Assembly: GCA_015152565.1 (NCBI GenBank)
Contig: SUTT01000008.1
Location: 1-59,621 of the forward strand
DNA: 59,621 bases
Source: Cyanobacteria bacterium SIG27
GTDB lineage: Bacteria; Cyanobacteriota; Vampirovibrionia; Gastranaerophilales; Gastranaerophilaceae
Direction of reading: 5' to 3'
Position numbers and translations under genes: made by a program. Shown here piece after piece: positions 15,320-24,426 of the stretch (position 1 is the stretch's first letter; each line of letters starts with the position of its first letter). Below the pieces are notes generated by a model. The model did not search any database. It was given only the letters and a program-made list of their open reading frames with translations, and was not told the DNA's origin.

Positions 15320-16582
15320 TTAAATTATATCAAAACCTGTATATTTTCTCAAAACTTCTGGTACGATTATATGACCATCTTCGGTTTGGAAGTTTTCACA
15401 AATGGCAGCTAATGTTCTACCAACTGCTAAGCCTGAACCGTTTAAAGTGTGGACAAATTCAACAGAGCCATCTTTTCTTCTGAAACGAATATTAGCTCTT
15501 CGAGCTTGGTAATCGCCAAAATTAGAACAAGAAGAAATTTCTTTATACGCATTATATGATGGCATCCAAACTTCAAGGTCATAACATTTTTTAGCTGAAA
15601 ATCCGATGTCGCCAGAGCAAAGTGCTACTCTTCTATATGGTAAACCAAGAAGCTCCAACACGTTTTCGGCATCACGAGTTAATTTTTCATGCTCATCTGC
15701 ACTTTCTTCAGGTTTTGTTAATTTAACAAGTTCAACTTTATTAAATTGATGTTGTCTAATTAAACCACGAGTATCTTTGCCAGCAGAACCTGCTTCACGT
15801 CTAAAACATGGAGTATATGCTGTCATATATTTTGGAAGCATTTCTTCATCTAAAATTTCATCTTGATATATGTTTGTGACTGGAACTTCTGCTGTTGGGA
15901 TTAAATATAAATCTTCATCCACACATTTAAACATATCATCTTTAAATTTAGGCAATTGACCAGTTCCTGTCATAGTTTTAGAATTTGCCATAACAGGAGG
16001 TAAAATTTCTTCATAACCTCTTGTTTCGCAATGTGTATCTAAGAAAAAGTTGATAATTGCACGCTCTAATTTAGCGCCTTTGCCACGATATAAAGTAAAG
16101 CGAGTGTGTGCGAGCTTTACACCTCTTTCAAAATCAAGCATATTTAATTCAGGGCATAAATCCCAATGAGCTTTTGCAACAAATCCAAATTTTGTTGGTT
16201 CGCCCCAAGTTTTAATTTCAACATTAGCAGAATCATCAGCTCCAATTGGAGTTGTTTCGTCTGGAGTGTTTGGAATGAACAATAAAGCTTCTTTTTGAGC
16301 AGCATCAAGTTCTGTTAATTTTTCTTCTAAAGCCTTAATATCATCGCCCATTTTTCTAATTTGAGCTTGAAGTTCAGTCGTATCAATGCCATCTTTTTTA
16401 AGTGCGCCAATTTTATTTGATTCAGTTTTTCTTGTTGCTCTTAGGTTATCTAATTCAAATTGGATTTTTCTTCTATCTTCATCAATTTTTATTACAGAAT
16501 CCACTGATAAATCAGGATTTCTTCTTTTTAAAAGTTCATTAATTTTATCTGGATTTTCTCTAATTAATTTGATATCTAACAT
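15320..16582 (-). CDS. serS: serine--tRNA ligase
   Basis: A 420-residue class II synthetase of standard length. The N-terminal tRNA-binding antiparallel coiled coil occupies about residues 1-105 ([20 protein letters not shown], then alternating Lys/Glu helices). Catalytic motif 2 is visible as [23 protein letters not shown] and motif 3 near the C-terminus as [20 protein letters not shown]. It charges tRNA-Ser and, if present, tRNA-Sec. The start abuts the stop of the pseudouridine synthase gene upstream (16583), so the two are co-transcribed. Confidence 0.97.
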   Translation of the reverse strand: MLDIKLIRENPDKINELLKRRNPDLSVDSVIKIDEDRRKIQFELDNLRATRKTESNKIGALKKDGIDTTELQAQIRKMGDDIKALEEKLTELDAAQKEALLFIPNTPDETTPIGADDSANVEIKTWGEPTKFGFVAKAHWDLCPELNMLDFERGVKLAHTRFTLYRGKGAKLERAIINFFLDTHCETRGYEEILPPVMANSKTMTGTGQLPKFKDDMFKCVDEDLYLIPTAEVPVTNIYQDEILDEEMLPKYMTAYTPCFRREAGSAGKDTRGLIRQHQFNKVELVKLTKPEESADEHEKLTRDAENVLELLGLPYRRVALCSGDIGFSAKKCYDLEVWMPSYNAYKEISSCSNFGDYQARRANIRFRRKDGSVEFVHTLNGSGLAVGRTLAAICENFQTEDGHIIVPEVLRKYTGFDII

Positions 16583-17308
16583 TTATTTTTCCTCTTTAAT
16601 TTTTTCTAAATATGCTTTCAATTCTTTAATTTGTCTTGGTTTAATTTGTTTTATTTGACCTTTTTTTAAACCAGTTAATTCAATGTTTGCATGTCTTATA
16701 CGCTTCAAGTTTACTACATTATAGCCTAAAAATTCAAACATTTTTCTAATTTGCCTATTAAGACCTTGATATAAAATAATTTCAAAAAGTGTCGAGACTT
16801 TATCCTCTTCTAAAATTGCCCAATCGCAATATGCGATTTTACCTTTTTCAATTTCAATTCCGTCTGTTAATTTTTGAAGTTTATCATCGCTTAACTTGCC
16901 ATCAACTTTAACAAGATATGTTTTAGCAACTTTTATAGATGGATGAGTAAGTTCATAAGCTAAATTGCCATCATTGGTCATAATAATTAAACCCGACGAA
17001 TCTTTATCTAATCTTCCGACTGGATTTAAGTGGTGATATTCTTTAGGTAAAACATCATAAATAGTTTTTCTGTTTTTTTCATCTGATTTTGTTGTGATGT
17101 AGCCTGTAGGTTTGTAGAATTTAAAATATTCAAGCTTGTCTGCTCTTAAAATTTTATCATCAATTGTTACTTTGTCTTTTGTTCTGATTTCAAAACCAAG
17201 CATAGTAACAACTTCGCCGTTTACCTTAACTCGACCAGCTAAAACATATTCATCAGCTTTTCTTCTAGAACAAAAACCACTTTGGGCAATGTATTTGTTA
17301 ATTCTCAT
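16583..17308 (-). CDS. RsuA/RluB-family pseudouridine synthase
   Basis: 241 residues. An N-terminal S4 RNA-binding domain (MRINKYIAQSGFCSRRKADEY, about 1-60) precedes the catalytic domain, whose conserved Asp lies in VGRLDKDSSGLIIMTNDG (about residue 100). LYQGLNRQIRKMFEFLGY is the family's C-terminal signature. It isomerises a uridine in 23S or 16S rRNA; RluB-like activity is likely, but RsuA and RluE/F cannot be excluded by eye. The C-terminus ends in a Lys-rich tail. Its start codon directly follows an extended -10 element, with no Shine-Dalgarno sequence. Confidence 0.9.
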   Translation of the reverse strand: MRINKYIAQSGFCSRRKADEYVLAGRVKVNGEVVTMLGFEIRTKDKVTIDDKILRADKLEYFKFYKPTGYITTKSDEKNRKTIYDVLPKEYHHLNPVGRLDKDSSGLIIMTNDGNLAYELTHPSIKVAKTYLVKVDGKLSDDKLQKLTDGIEIEKGKIAYCDWAILEEDKVSTLFEIILYQGLNRQIRKMFEFLGYNVVNLKRIRHANIELTGLKKGQIKQIKPRQIKELKAYLEKIKEEK

Positions 17309-17314
17309 AGTTTG

Positions 17315-17323
17315 ATTTTAGCA
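17315..17323 (-). promoter_or_regulatory. extended -10 promoter of the pseudouridine synthase-serS operon
   Basis: Minus-strand TGCTAAAAT at 17315-17323, an extended -10 element, ends 6 nt before ATG 17308; predicted leaderless transcript. Confidence 0.6.
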
Positions 17324-17438
17324 TAAAAATAATATTTTAATATAAAGACTCTTGTGGAGTTTCTTTTAGAAATTCTTACGTTGACAGAATATGAGTCAAG
17401 AGTTTAACAAAATCTTTTTTATAAAAGATATTTAGATT

Positions 17439-17466
17439 AAAAGCTCTGTATGATACAGAGCTTTAA
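17439..17466 (-). terminator. hairpin downstream of the 124-residue protein gene
   Basis: Perfect 11-bp stem AAAGCTCTGTA / TACAGAGCTTT with a 3-nt loop; the T-tract is short on both strands, so termination is probable rather than certain. Confidence 0.65.
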
Positions 17467-17508
17467 TATTAAATAAGATGTTATTAAACCATTAAATTAA
17501 AGTTAGTA

Positions 17509-17883
17509 CTATTTTTTTGATGGTTTTAATTTTGAGAAAAATTCTTTTGTATTATCGCACATTTTGCCAACCCAAGTTGTGAAATTTCCCCAAGTTTTTT
17601 TAGCAAAGTTACCAGTTGCTTTAGCTGATTTTTTAGTCCAATTCCAAGCCGCATTTGCGCATTTTTTGATTGATTTTCCTGCTGTATCAAGTGCTTTATT
17701 AAGACCTTTGCCCATTACCTTATAACCATCGCCAATTGCGTTAAGCATTTTAGAATTTGGGTTTATTTTTTTACCTTTTGAATAAGCAAGAGCAGTAGTT
17801 GCTAGAGCAGCAGCTGCAACGGTAGCAGTAGCAATACTTGTTTTTTGAGTTGTAGTTAATTTTGGTTGAATTGATTGTACCAT
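17509..17883 (-). CDS. small Ala/Lys-rich protein of unknown function
   Basis: 124 residues with an N-terminal Thr/Ala-rich hydrophobic stretch (TTQKTSIATATVAAAALATT, about 11-33) that could be a membrane anchor, followed by a basic region rich in Lys, Gly, Trp and Asn (AWNWTKKSAKATGNF, KKTWGNFTTWVGKM). Sequence style is similar to the hydrophobic hypothetical proteins at 25281 and 54984 in this window, though no clear homology is visible by eye. No classical signal peptide. Start ATG at 17883 has AAAGGTGTTATT upstream. Function unknown. Confidence 0.55.
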   Translation of the reverse strand: MVQSIQPKLTTTQKTSIATATVAAAALATTALAYSKGKKINPNSKMLNAIGDGYKVMGKGLNKALDTAGKSIKKCANAAWNWTKKSAKATGNFAKKTWGNFTTWVGKMCDNTKEFFSKLKPSKK

Positions 17884-18061
17884 AATAACACCTTTATCTT
17901 TCTTATTTCTAACTTTATAATGAGCCTAAAAGTAAATTGTTGCTTTTTAGCAAAAATTAATTTACAAATTTTAACAACACATATTTATAATACATTAAAA
18001 TAATTTATAGTTCAATATTTTAAGCTATATCTGTGATAAAATTTAATTAAAAAGGAAAAAT

Positions 18062-18538
18062 ATGGAACATAAAGATTTATTAGATAAAGGAATTGAAAAA
18101 ATTCATTTAGCAGAACTTGATGAAGCGATTAATTTGATTTCAAAATCAATTGAAATTAAAAATGATTGGGAAATATCTTATTTTTATCGTGCTGTTGCGT
18201 ATCATCAAAATGAAAATTATGACGAAGCGATTTTAGATTACACAAAAGCATTAAAAATTAATCCAAAAATGTGTGACGCTTATTATAACCGAGCAAAAAT
18301 TATGCTTGAAAATAAGAAAGAAAATTGCGATATAAATAAAGTTATTGAAGATTTAAATTGTGCACTATCTTTAGATGAAAACTTTGTTGACGCTTTATTT
18401 GCAGCCGCTGCTGCGTATAAAAAAATTGGAGATTATCATAAATCTTTAGAATATCTTGAAAAGTTATTGAAATTGCAGCCAGATGCAATTCATGCAAGAG
18501 CATTGAAAAAATTATTGTTACAAAAATATATCGTTTAA
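18062..18538 (+). CDS. TPR-repeat protein
   Basis: 158 residues forming about four tetratricopeptide repeats across nearly the whole chain; clear ones are WEISYFYRAVAYHQNENYDE, CDAYYNRAKIMLE and FVDALFAAAAAYKKIGDYHK. Such proteins are scaffolds for protein interaction. No signal peptide, so it is cytoplasmic. ATG at 18062 follows AAAAAGGAAAAAT. It ends 46 nt before the leader of the reductase gene and is likely an independent unit with its own TGATAAAAT -10 region. Confidence 0.8.
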   Translation: MEHKDLLDKGIEKIHLAELDEAINLISKSIEIKNDWEISYFYRAVAYHQNENYDEAILDYTKALKINPKMCDAYYNRAKIMLENKKENCDINKVIEDLNCALSLDENFVDALFAAAAAYKKIGDYHKSLEYLEKLLKLQPDAIHARALKKLLLQKYIV

Positions 18539-18608
18539 TTCACAAAAGTGACAAAGAAAATTTTTTGCTATATTATAAACTTAATTGTTACTAAATCGGA
18601 GGAAAAAA

Positions 18609-19469
18609 ATGGGATACGAAATTTTATATAAAAAAGAATTATGTAAAAATCAATATGAAATCAGAGTTAAAGCTCCTTTTATCACTAAAAACGCTAAAGC
18701 AGGGCAATTTATCATTTTAAGAACTGATAAAAATTCTGAGCGTATTCCTTTAACTATCGCAGATTATGATAGACAAAATGAAATTTTAACTATTGTTTAT
18801 ATGGCAGTAGGTTATACTACTAAAAAATTAGCTTCACTAGACGTTGGTGATGAAATCGAAGATATCGTTGGACCATTAGGTGTTCCAACTCATGTTAAAA
18901 ACTATGGAACAATTATTTGTGTTGCTGGTGGCTATGGTGCTGCTCCTTGTTATTTAATTGCAAAAGCATTTAAAGATGCAGGAAATAAAGTTCACATGGT
19001 AATGGGTGCAAGAACAAAAGAATTAATCTTCTGGGAAGATAAAATGAAAAACGCTTGTTCTGAGCTTCATATTACAACAGATGATGGTTCTTATGGAACT
19101 AAAGGCTTTACGACTCAAGTTGCTAAAGACATTATTGACTCTGAAAAAGTTGATTACGTTATTGCAGTTGGTCCAATGCCTATGATGAGAGCTGTTGCAG
19201 AGTTGACTCGTCCTTATGAAATTAAAACAGAAGCTTCAATGAACCCAATTATGGTTGATGGTACTGGCATGTGCGGTGCTTGCAGACTTACAGTTGGTGG
19301 CAAGGTTAAGTTTGCTTGTGTTGATGGACCTGATTTTGATGCTCATTTAATCGACTTTGATGAAGTTATCAATAGAACAAAAATTTACAAAGAAGAAGAA
19401 AAACACTGCGACGAAACAAAATGTAATTTAATTAAAAAAGGTATAGAATTAGAAAATTCAAGAGTGTAG
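18609..19469 (+). CDS. FAD/NAD(P)-binding [2Fe-2S] reductase subunit (PyrK/SudB/NfnA-type)
   Basis: 286 residues from ATG 18609, chosen because GGAGG lies 7 nt upstream; an earlier TTG would overlap it. The N-terminal half is a ferredoxin-reductase FAD domain (RTDKNSERIPLTIADYD), the middle an NAD-binding lobe (CVAGGYGAAPCYLIAKAF), and the C-terminal GTGMCGACRLTVGGKVKFAC gives the Cys cluster for a [2Fe-2S] centre. The FACVDGPDFDAHLID ending is typical of the SudB/NfnA group (small subunit of NADH-dependent ferredoxin:NADP oxidoreductase) rather than classical PyrK. The larger NfnB or PyrD partner is not adjacent, which is unusual. It is followed by a small Cys protein and a dehydratase. Confidence 0.82.
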   Translation: MGYEILYKKELCKNQYEIRVKAPFITKNAKAGQFIILRTDKNSERIPLTIADYDRQNEILTIVYMAVGYTTKKLASLDVGDEIEDIVGPLGVPTHVKNYGTIICVAGGYGAAPCYLIAKAFKDAGNKVHMVMGARTKELIFWEDKMKNACSELHITTDDGSYGTKGFTTQVAKDIIDSEKVDYVIAVGPMPMMRAVAELTRPYEIKTEASMNPIMVDGTGMCGACRLTVGGKVKFACVDGPDFDAHLIDFDEVINRTKIYKEEEKHCDETKCNLIKKGIELENSRV

Positions 19470-19476
19470 AGGTAAA

Positions 19477-19662
19477 ATGGCTGAACCAATCAACAGAAAA
19501 AGAATACCATATTGCCCAATGCTTTCGGCTGGGGCGGATGGCAACTTGCAAATTTGCTTGCAGGAAAAATGTGCTTGGTGGATGTCTAGCACAAAAAGCT
19601 GTGCGGCTTATGTTATTGCACACAATAACATTCTAGACATTAAATCAAAACAAGGAAAATAA
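19477..19662 (+). CDS. small four-cysteine protein, unknown function
   Basis: 61 residues with Cys at spacing C-x(13)-C-x(4)-C-x(9)-[20 protein letters not shown] and [10 protein letters not shown]. The CAWW...CA pattern is one I associate with small putative metal or Fe-S proteins in anaerobes, but no function is known to me. RBS GAGGTAAA precedes ATG. It is 7 nt after the reductase gene and 1 nt before the LeuC-like gene, so it is in the same operon. Confidence 0.6.
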   Translation: MAEPINRKRIPYCPMLSAGADGNLQICLQEKCAWWMSSTKSCAAYVIAHNNILDIKSKQGK

Positions 19663-19663
19663 A

Positions 19664-20938
19664 ATGCCTAAAAAACCCATGACAATCACTGAGAAAATTT
19701 TTGCACATCATTGCAATTGCGATTTTGTGCAGGCCGGTGATTTGATTGAGGCTAAAATTGATATCGCTTTAGCAAACGATATTACAGGTCCAATTGCAAT
19801 CCAGGAGTTTAAAAAAACAGGTTTTAGCTCTGTTTTTGATAAATCTCGAGTTGTTTTGGTTCCGGATCATTTTGTTCCAAACAAAGATATTAAATCTGCT
19901 CTTCAAGCGAAAACTTTAAGAGAGTTTGCAAATGAGCAAGATTTAGTTCATAAGTTTGACGTGGGAACAATGGGCATTGAGCATGCACTTTTACCTGAAA
20001 AAGGAATAGTAACAGCAGGCGACCTTGTAATCGGAGCGGATTCTCATACGTGCACTTATGGTGCTTTAGGTGCATTCTCAACGGGTGTTGGTTCAACCGA
20101 TTTAGGCTGCGCTATGGCATCAGGTGAAACTTGGTTTAAAGTCCCATCAACAATTAAAGTTATCTTTAATGGTAAATTGAATAAATACGTTAGCGCTAAA
20201 GATTTAATTTTGCATTTAATTGGTGATATTGGGGTTGACGGTGCTTTATATAAAGCGCTTGAATTTTGTGGCAGTACAATTGAAGAAATGGATATGGATG
20301 GTAGATTTACCATTTGTAATATGGCAATTGAAGCCGGCGCTAAAAATGGAATAATTGAGCCTGATAAAAATACGCTTGAGTATCTAAAAAATCGCTCACT
20401 TAGAGAACCATTGATATTTAAAAGCGATGAAAATGCAGTTTATGAACGCATTATAGAATATGATGTTTCAAAAATTGAGCCAACAGTTGCATATCCTCAT
20501 TTGCCTGAAAATACTCACACAATTAGTGAAGCAATTAAAGATAACATTAAAATAAATCAAGTTGTAATTGGCTCTTGTACAAATGGCAGATTGGAAGACA
20601 TAAAGGCTGCTGCTGAAATTTTAAAAGGTAGAAAAGTCCATCCTGATGTTCGCTGCATTGTTTTCCCTGCTACGCAAGATATTATCCTAAAATCAATTGA
20701 GCTTGGATATTATCAAACATTAATTGAAGCAAATGTTGCAATTTCAACGCCAACTTGCGGTCCTTGCTTGGGTGGACATTGCGGAATTTTAGCGGATAAT
20801 GAGGTTTGTATTTCAACAACAAACCGTAATTTTATAGGAAGAATGGGGCATATTGATTCTAAGATTTATCTTGCAAGCCCTTATGTTGCTGCTGCAAGTG
20901 CAGTTTTAGGAAGAATTGCAAGTCCGGAGGAATTGTAA
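19664..20938 (+). CDS. leuC: 3-isopropylmalate dehydratase/homoaconitase large subunit
   Basis: 424 residues, the length of the short (archaeal/Clostridium-type) LeuC class. It binds a [4Fe-4S] cluster through the Cys in VIGSCTNGR (about residue 300) and the pair in [12 protein letters not shown] (about 362-373). [21 protein letters not shown] near 125 is the conserved active-site region. It isomerises 2- to 3-isopropylmalate, or homocitrate to homoisocitrate; the two cannot be told apart here. The small subunit (leuD) is not adjacent, although it usually is. A synthase for the preceding step is at 55917-57221. Confidence 0.88.
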   Translation: MPKKPMTITEKIFAHHCNCDFVQAGDLIEAKIDIALANDITGPIAIQEFKKTGFSSVFDKSRVVLVPDHFVPNKDIKSALQAKTLREFANEQDLVHKFDVGTMGIEHALLPEKGIVTAGDLVIGADSHTCTYGALGAFSTGVGSTDLGCAMASGETWFKVPSTIKVIFNGKLNKYVSAKDLILHLIGDIGVDGALYKALEFCGSTIEEMDMDGRFTICNMAIEAGAKNGIIEPDKNTLEYLKNRSLREPLIFKSDENAVYERIIEYDVSKIEPTVAYPHLPENTHTISEAIKDNIKINQVVIGSCTNGRLEDIKAAAEILKGRKVHPDVRCIVFPATQDIILKSIELGYYQTLIEANVAISTPTCGPCLGGHCGILADNEVCISTTNRNFIGRMGHIDSKIYLASPYVAAASAVLGRIASPEEL

Positions 20939-20939
20939 T

Positions 20940-22265
20940 TTGAAAAAAATCTTTTTGTCGTTATTGGTTAGTTTTTTGTTTTGTTTCCCAACATTTGCTG
21001 ATGAAATATCTAAATTTGTTAAAAAAACAGCTTTTGGCGTTGGGTCTGATATTGGAATTTATATTATTGATAAAACCTATGATAAAGTAATTTATGATAA
21101 AAATATTTATGACGAATTTAACCCCGCAAGCATTTTAAAAGTGGTTTCTTTTGCTGCCGCATATGATATTTTGGGGTCTGAATATGAATTTAAAACAAGC
21201 TTATATAAAGATGACTTAAATAATTTTTATGTAAAACTTGGGGGCGATGTTTTATTAAATCAAGATGATTTAGTTAGCTTAATTTCAAATTTGAAAAATC
21301 AAAAAATTAATAAAATTTATATTGATGATTCTATTTTTGACAATGAAAAATACCCTAAAACATGGCTTGAAGAGGATAAATGGCCTAGCCAAAGGGCAAT
21401 AACACCATATATTATTGACAATAATATGGTTAAAATTTCTCTTCATCGTTCATCTTTAGCAAAAAATGTTGATATTATTCAACATGATAAATATCAAATC
21501 TCAATTATCAATGAGCTAAAAGTTGCAGATAATCACAAGTTTGAAATTTTAAGGCAATATGGCGAAGAGTTGCCAATCGTTAATCTTCAAGGAACAATTG
21601 CAAAAGATGTTGATATTACCTTGCCTGTTTTAAACCCTGAAATCAATTTTAATGTTAAATTAAATTATGCACTTGAGAAAAATAATATTGTATATTTAAA
21701 TAAAATCAATGTTAAAAAAGCTCCGCAAGATGCTATTGAAATTGCTTATGTTGGACATAAAATTGATGAAATTTCAAAATTGATTTTGCATAATTCAAAT
21801 AACTTTGCAACTGAAGTTGTAGCAAAAGTTGCAGCTGCAAAATATATTAATTATCAAAAAGAAGCAACGTTTGATGATGCTATTAATATGGTTAATTCGA
21901 TTTTTTCTCCATATTATTCAATAAAAGATAATATTGTAGACGTAAGCGGTGTTTCTAGAAAAAACTTGCTTTGTCCTAAGACAATTGGAAATATTTTATC
22001 TAAAGTGTTGGAAGATGGAAATTTTTCAAAACTTCTTGCAACTTCTAATCAAGGAACACTAGCTCAAAGATTGTTGTTTTTAAAGGGTAATTTAAAGGGT
22101 AAAACAGGTACTTTAAGAAATTACTCTTCATTGTTTGTTAATTTTGAAACAAGAAACAAAACTGATATAGTTTTAATTTCAATTGTCCAAAATTCTTCAA
22201 AAAGAAAAGCACTTTTAAAAGATTTTGAAAATAGACTTGTCAGTTTAATTTATAAAAAATATTAA
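20940..22265 (+). CDS. dacB: D-alanyl-D-alanine carboxypeptidase/endopeptidase, PBP4 (S13) family
   Basis: About 441 residues starting at TTG 20940, chosen because CCGGAGG lies about 9 nt upstream and because a signal peptide (KKIFLSLLVSFLFCFPTFA) begins right there. Active-site motifs: SxxK as NPASILKVV (about residue 64), the SxN-type region DVSGVSRKNLL (about 340), and KTG in LKGKTGTLRNY (about 390). It trims peptidoglycan cross-links in the periplasm. TTG starts are rare here. It overlaps the convergent patatin-like gene by 4 nt at a shared TTAA. Confidence 0.88.
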   Translation: MKKIFLSLLVSFLFCFPTFADEISKFVKKTAFGVGSDIGIYIIDKTYDKVIYDKNIYDEFNPASILKVVSFAAAYDILGSEYEFKTSLYKDDLNNFYVKLGGDVLLNQDDLVSLISNLKNQKINKIYIDDSIFDNEKYPKTWLEEDKWPSQRAITPYIIDNNMVKISLHRSSLAKNVDIIQHDKYQISIINELKVADNHKFEILRQYGEELPIVNLQGTIAKDVDITLPVLNPEINFNVKLNYALEKNNIVYLNKINVKKAPQDAIEIAYVGHKIDEISKLILHNSNNFATEVVAKVAAAKYINYQKEATFDDAINMVNSIFSPYYSIKDNIVDVSGVSRKNLLCPKTIGNILSKVLEDGNFSKLLATSNQGTLAQRLLFLKGNLKGKTGTLRNYSSLFVNFETRNKTDIVLISIVQNSSKRKALLKDFENRLVSLIYKKY

Positions 22266-23446
22266 TTTTCTAACTCTTGAATTTTAATTGTTGTTTGCTT
22301 GATTATTTCTAACAACTGGCGAGAAATTTCTTCTTTGTTTTTTAAATCTGCATTTTTGAAACCAAAAAAGTTAATCATATTATAATTTTCGCTGAAATTA
22401 TTTTTAAATTTTATTATGTTTTGATATAAAGATGTATCAAGGTATTTTTTTTCTTCGCATAAAAACATAAATATTTCACACAGTCTTAAATACGCATTTG
22501 TAAATTTAGAATTATTAAATTCTTTTTGAAGTTTGATAATGTGGGAGATGAGAGTTTCGTATTTTTTTAATAATTTTTTTCTTTTTTGTGGAAAATATTC
22601 TTGAAAATATTCTTTTGTAATGTTGTAACCTGTTTCAAAAAGCTCTTGTTTTTTTTCTTTTGGGATTAAAAAATCAACTACTGAAACATCTTGAGTGTTT
22701 ATTTTAATGTAGTCAAATTTATCTTTTTCTTTATATAAATCAACAATGTAATCTGTTGCAAAACCACAAATAGCGTTATAAACACGGTTTAAATATTCAA
22801 TAGAATTTCCAATTTTTTTAGGTGTTTCATTGTCTTCTAATCTAAATTCTATTATTCTATCATCAAGGTTTTTAATTGTGTTGCTAACTCTCCAAAGAGG
22901 GGTAGATTTTAATAAATCTCCATCAACAATGAGATTGTTTTCAATTTCTAAAGGCGTAAATAACCCCGGCATTGAAACACTTGCTCTTACTGCTCTTGCG
23001 ATTTCAAAATCAGGAGTTTTTTGAGATGAAAATTCTTTAAACTTTAAATTTGTTAAATCAACAGAATAAATGATTAAAGTAGATTTGATGTCGCAAAAGC
23101 GAACTTCTGGCATTTCACCTTTTTTATAGTTATCGCCGTAGAATTTTTTTTCGATTTTTTCTCTTATCCAATCAAGGAAGATTTTGCCTTTTGAAATCGC
23201 TAATTCTTTTTTAAAGTCAACATTAATATCAATGAACATTTCATAGCTAACATCTGCTAGGATTTCATAAATTTCGTCATATTTATATCCAACAGACAAT
23301 AACGTCGCAAAAACGGCACCTATGGAACTTCCAGCACATCCTGTTAATTTAATATTGTTTTCTTGCATCGCTTTGTAAGCTCCGCAATACGCTAAACCCC
23401 TAATTCCGCCACCGCCAAATATTGCAAAATGTTCACTTTGTTTCAT
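22262..23446 (-). CDS. patatin-like phospholipase
   Basis: 394 residues. The patatin domain occupies about residues 7-200: oxyanion loop FGGGGIRGLAYCGAYKAMQE, nucleophile motif GCAGSSIGAVFA (GxSxG), and dyad Asp in NLIVDGDLLKSTPLW. The C-terminal half is helical and charged, without a recognised domain. Such enzymes hydrolyse acyl chains from phospholipids and can be cytoplasmic or secreted; no signal peptide is seen. Its ATG overlaps the motB stop codon in TAATG, so it is translationally coupled to the stator genes, an uncommon neighbour for a lipase. Confidence 0.88.
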   Translation of the reverse strand: MKQSEHFAIFGGGGIRGLAYCGAYKAMQENNIKLTGCAGSSIGAVFATLLSVGYKYDEIYEILADVSYEMFIDINVDFKKELAISKGKIFLDWIREKIEKKFYGDNYKKGEMPEVRFCDIKSTLIIYSVDLTNLKFKEFSSQKTPDFEIARAVRASVSMPGLFTPLEIENNLIVDGDLLKSTPLWRVSNTIKNLDDRIIEFRLEDNETPKKIGNSIEYLNRVYNAICGFATDYIVDLYKEKDKFDYIKINTQDVSVVDFLIPKEKKQELFETGYNITKEYFQEYFPQKRKKLLKKYETLISHIIKLQKEFNNSKFTNAYLRLCEIFMFLCEEKKYLDTSLYQNIIKFKNNFSENYNMINFFGFKNADLKNKEEISRQLLEIIKQTTIKIQELEN

Positions 23447-24426
23447 TATTGCTCCAAGAATTCCGGTTTAACGCCGTCATGCAAGTAATTTTCATCATCA
23501 AGAGAATTTATTCTTTTGTTTTCGTTTTCATATTGTTCTGATAAATCGATAACATTTTTTAATAGACCTCTATCATCGCCAACTAGCCCTTCAATTGCGG
23601 CTGATGGTGCTTTTGATTTTAGTGCGTCTTGTTTTTGCTTTAATTTAGCTTCTTTTAAGATTTCTTGCATATCTTTTTTAGATAAATTTTTAAGCTTATT
23701 TCTTAAAATAACAATTTCTACACGTCTATTTAGCGCTTTATTTTTAGCAGAATCATTTTTGGCGATTGGAACAGTATCTGCTAAACCAACAGCAGAGAAA
23801 ATTCTTGGGTTGAAATTATGATTATCGATTAAATATCTAATAACTCTTGAAGCACGAGCACCTGACAACTCCCAATTTGATGGGAATTTTGAGTTTGAAA
23901 TTTTATCTGAATCACTGTGACCCTCAACATCAATATAATGGATTGCAAAACGTCTTTTAATGATGTCCGCTACTATATCAAGAGATTTCAATGATTCATC
24001 TGTTAAATCAGCAGTTCCCGGTTTGAATTTAATTGCATGTTCGCTTAATTTGATAATTAAACCTCTATCATCAATTTGCGCCGAAATCCCTTCGTCTTTT
24101 AGTTTTTCAACTTCTTCTTTTATTTCATCATAAGAGGTTTGTTCATATTTTTGGCTCATATATTCAAGCATTAGAGGGCTTGTTGCTCCTACTTGTCCTT
24201 CAAAAATCGAGTCTTGACCTTCCATGATATTTTGTTGATTATCAAAAATATTTTGGCTAAAAGCTCTTCTTAGTGCTTCTTCTATGTTTTTAAATGCGTT
24301 AACGTCAGATTGAGCTAGTGCATACAACACTACAAAAGTTGCAAATAAAAGCGTCATAAAGTCAGCATAGGAAACTAACCAACGCTCTAGATTTTCATGT
24401 TCTTCTGCGTGTTTTTTTCTTGCCAT
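23446..24426 (-). CDS. motB: flagellar stator protein MotB
   Basis: 326 residues. Basic N-terminus MARKKHAEEHENLERWL, then the single membrane helix VSYADFMTLLFATFVVLYAL in which Asp22 is the expected ion-binding residue, a plug and linker, and an OmpA-like peptidoglycan-binding domain (about 140-240) with IDVEGHSDSD and SNWELSGARASRVIRYLI. The C-terminal 80 residues are an extra charged tail. It forms the ion channel with MotA and anchors the stator to the wall. It overlaps motA by 1 nt. No other flagellar gene is in the window. Confidence 0.95.
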   Translation of the reverse strand: MARKKHAEEHENLERWLVSYADFMTLLFATFVVLYALAQSDVNAFKNIEEALRRAFSQNIFDNQQNIMEGQDSIFEGQVGATSPLMLEYMSQKYEQTSYDEIKEEVEKLKDEGISAQIDDRGLIIKLSEHAIKFKPGTADLTDESLKSLDIVADIIKRRFAIHYIDVEGHSDSDKISNSKFPSNWELSGARASRVIRYLIDNHNFNPRIFSAVGLADTVPIAKNDSAKNKALNRRVEIVILRNKLKNLSKKDMQEILKEAKLKQKQDALKSKAPSAAIEGLVGDDRGLLKNVIDLSEQYENENKRINSLDDENYLHDGVKPEFLEQ

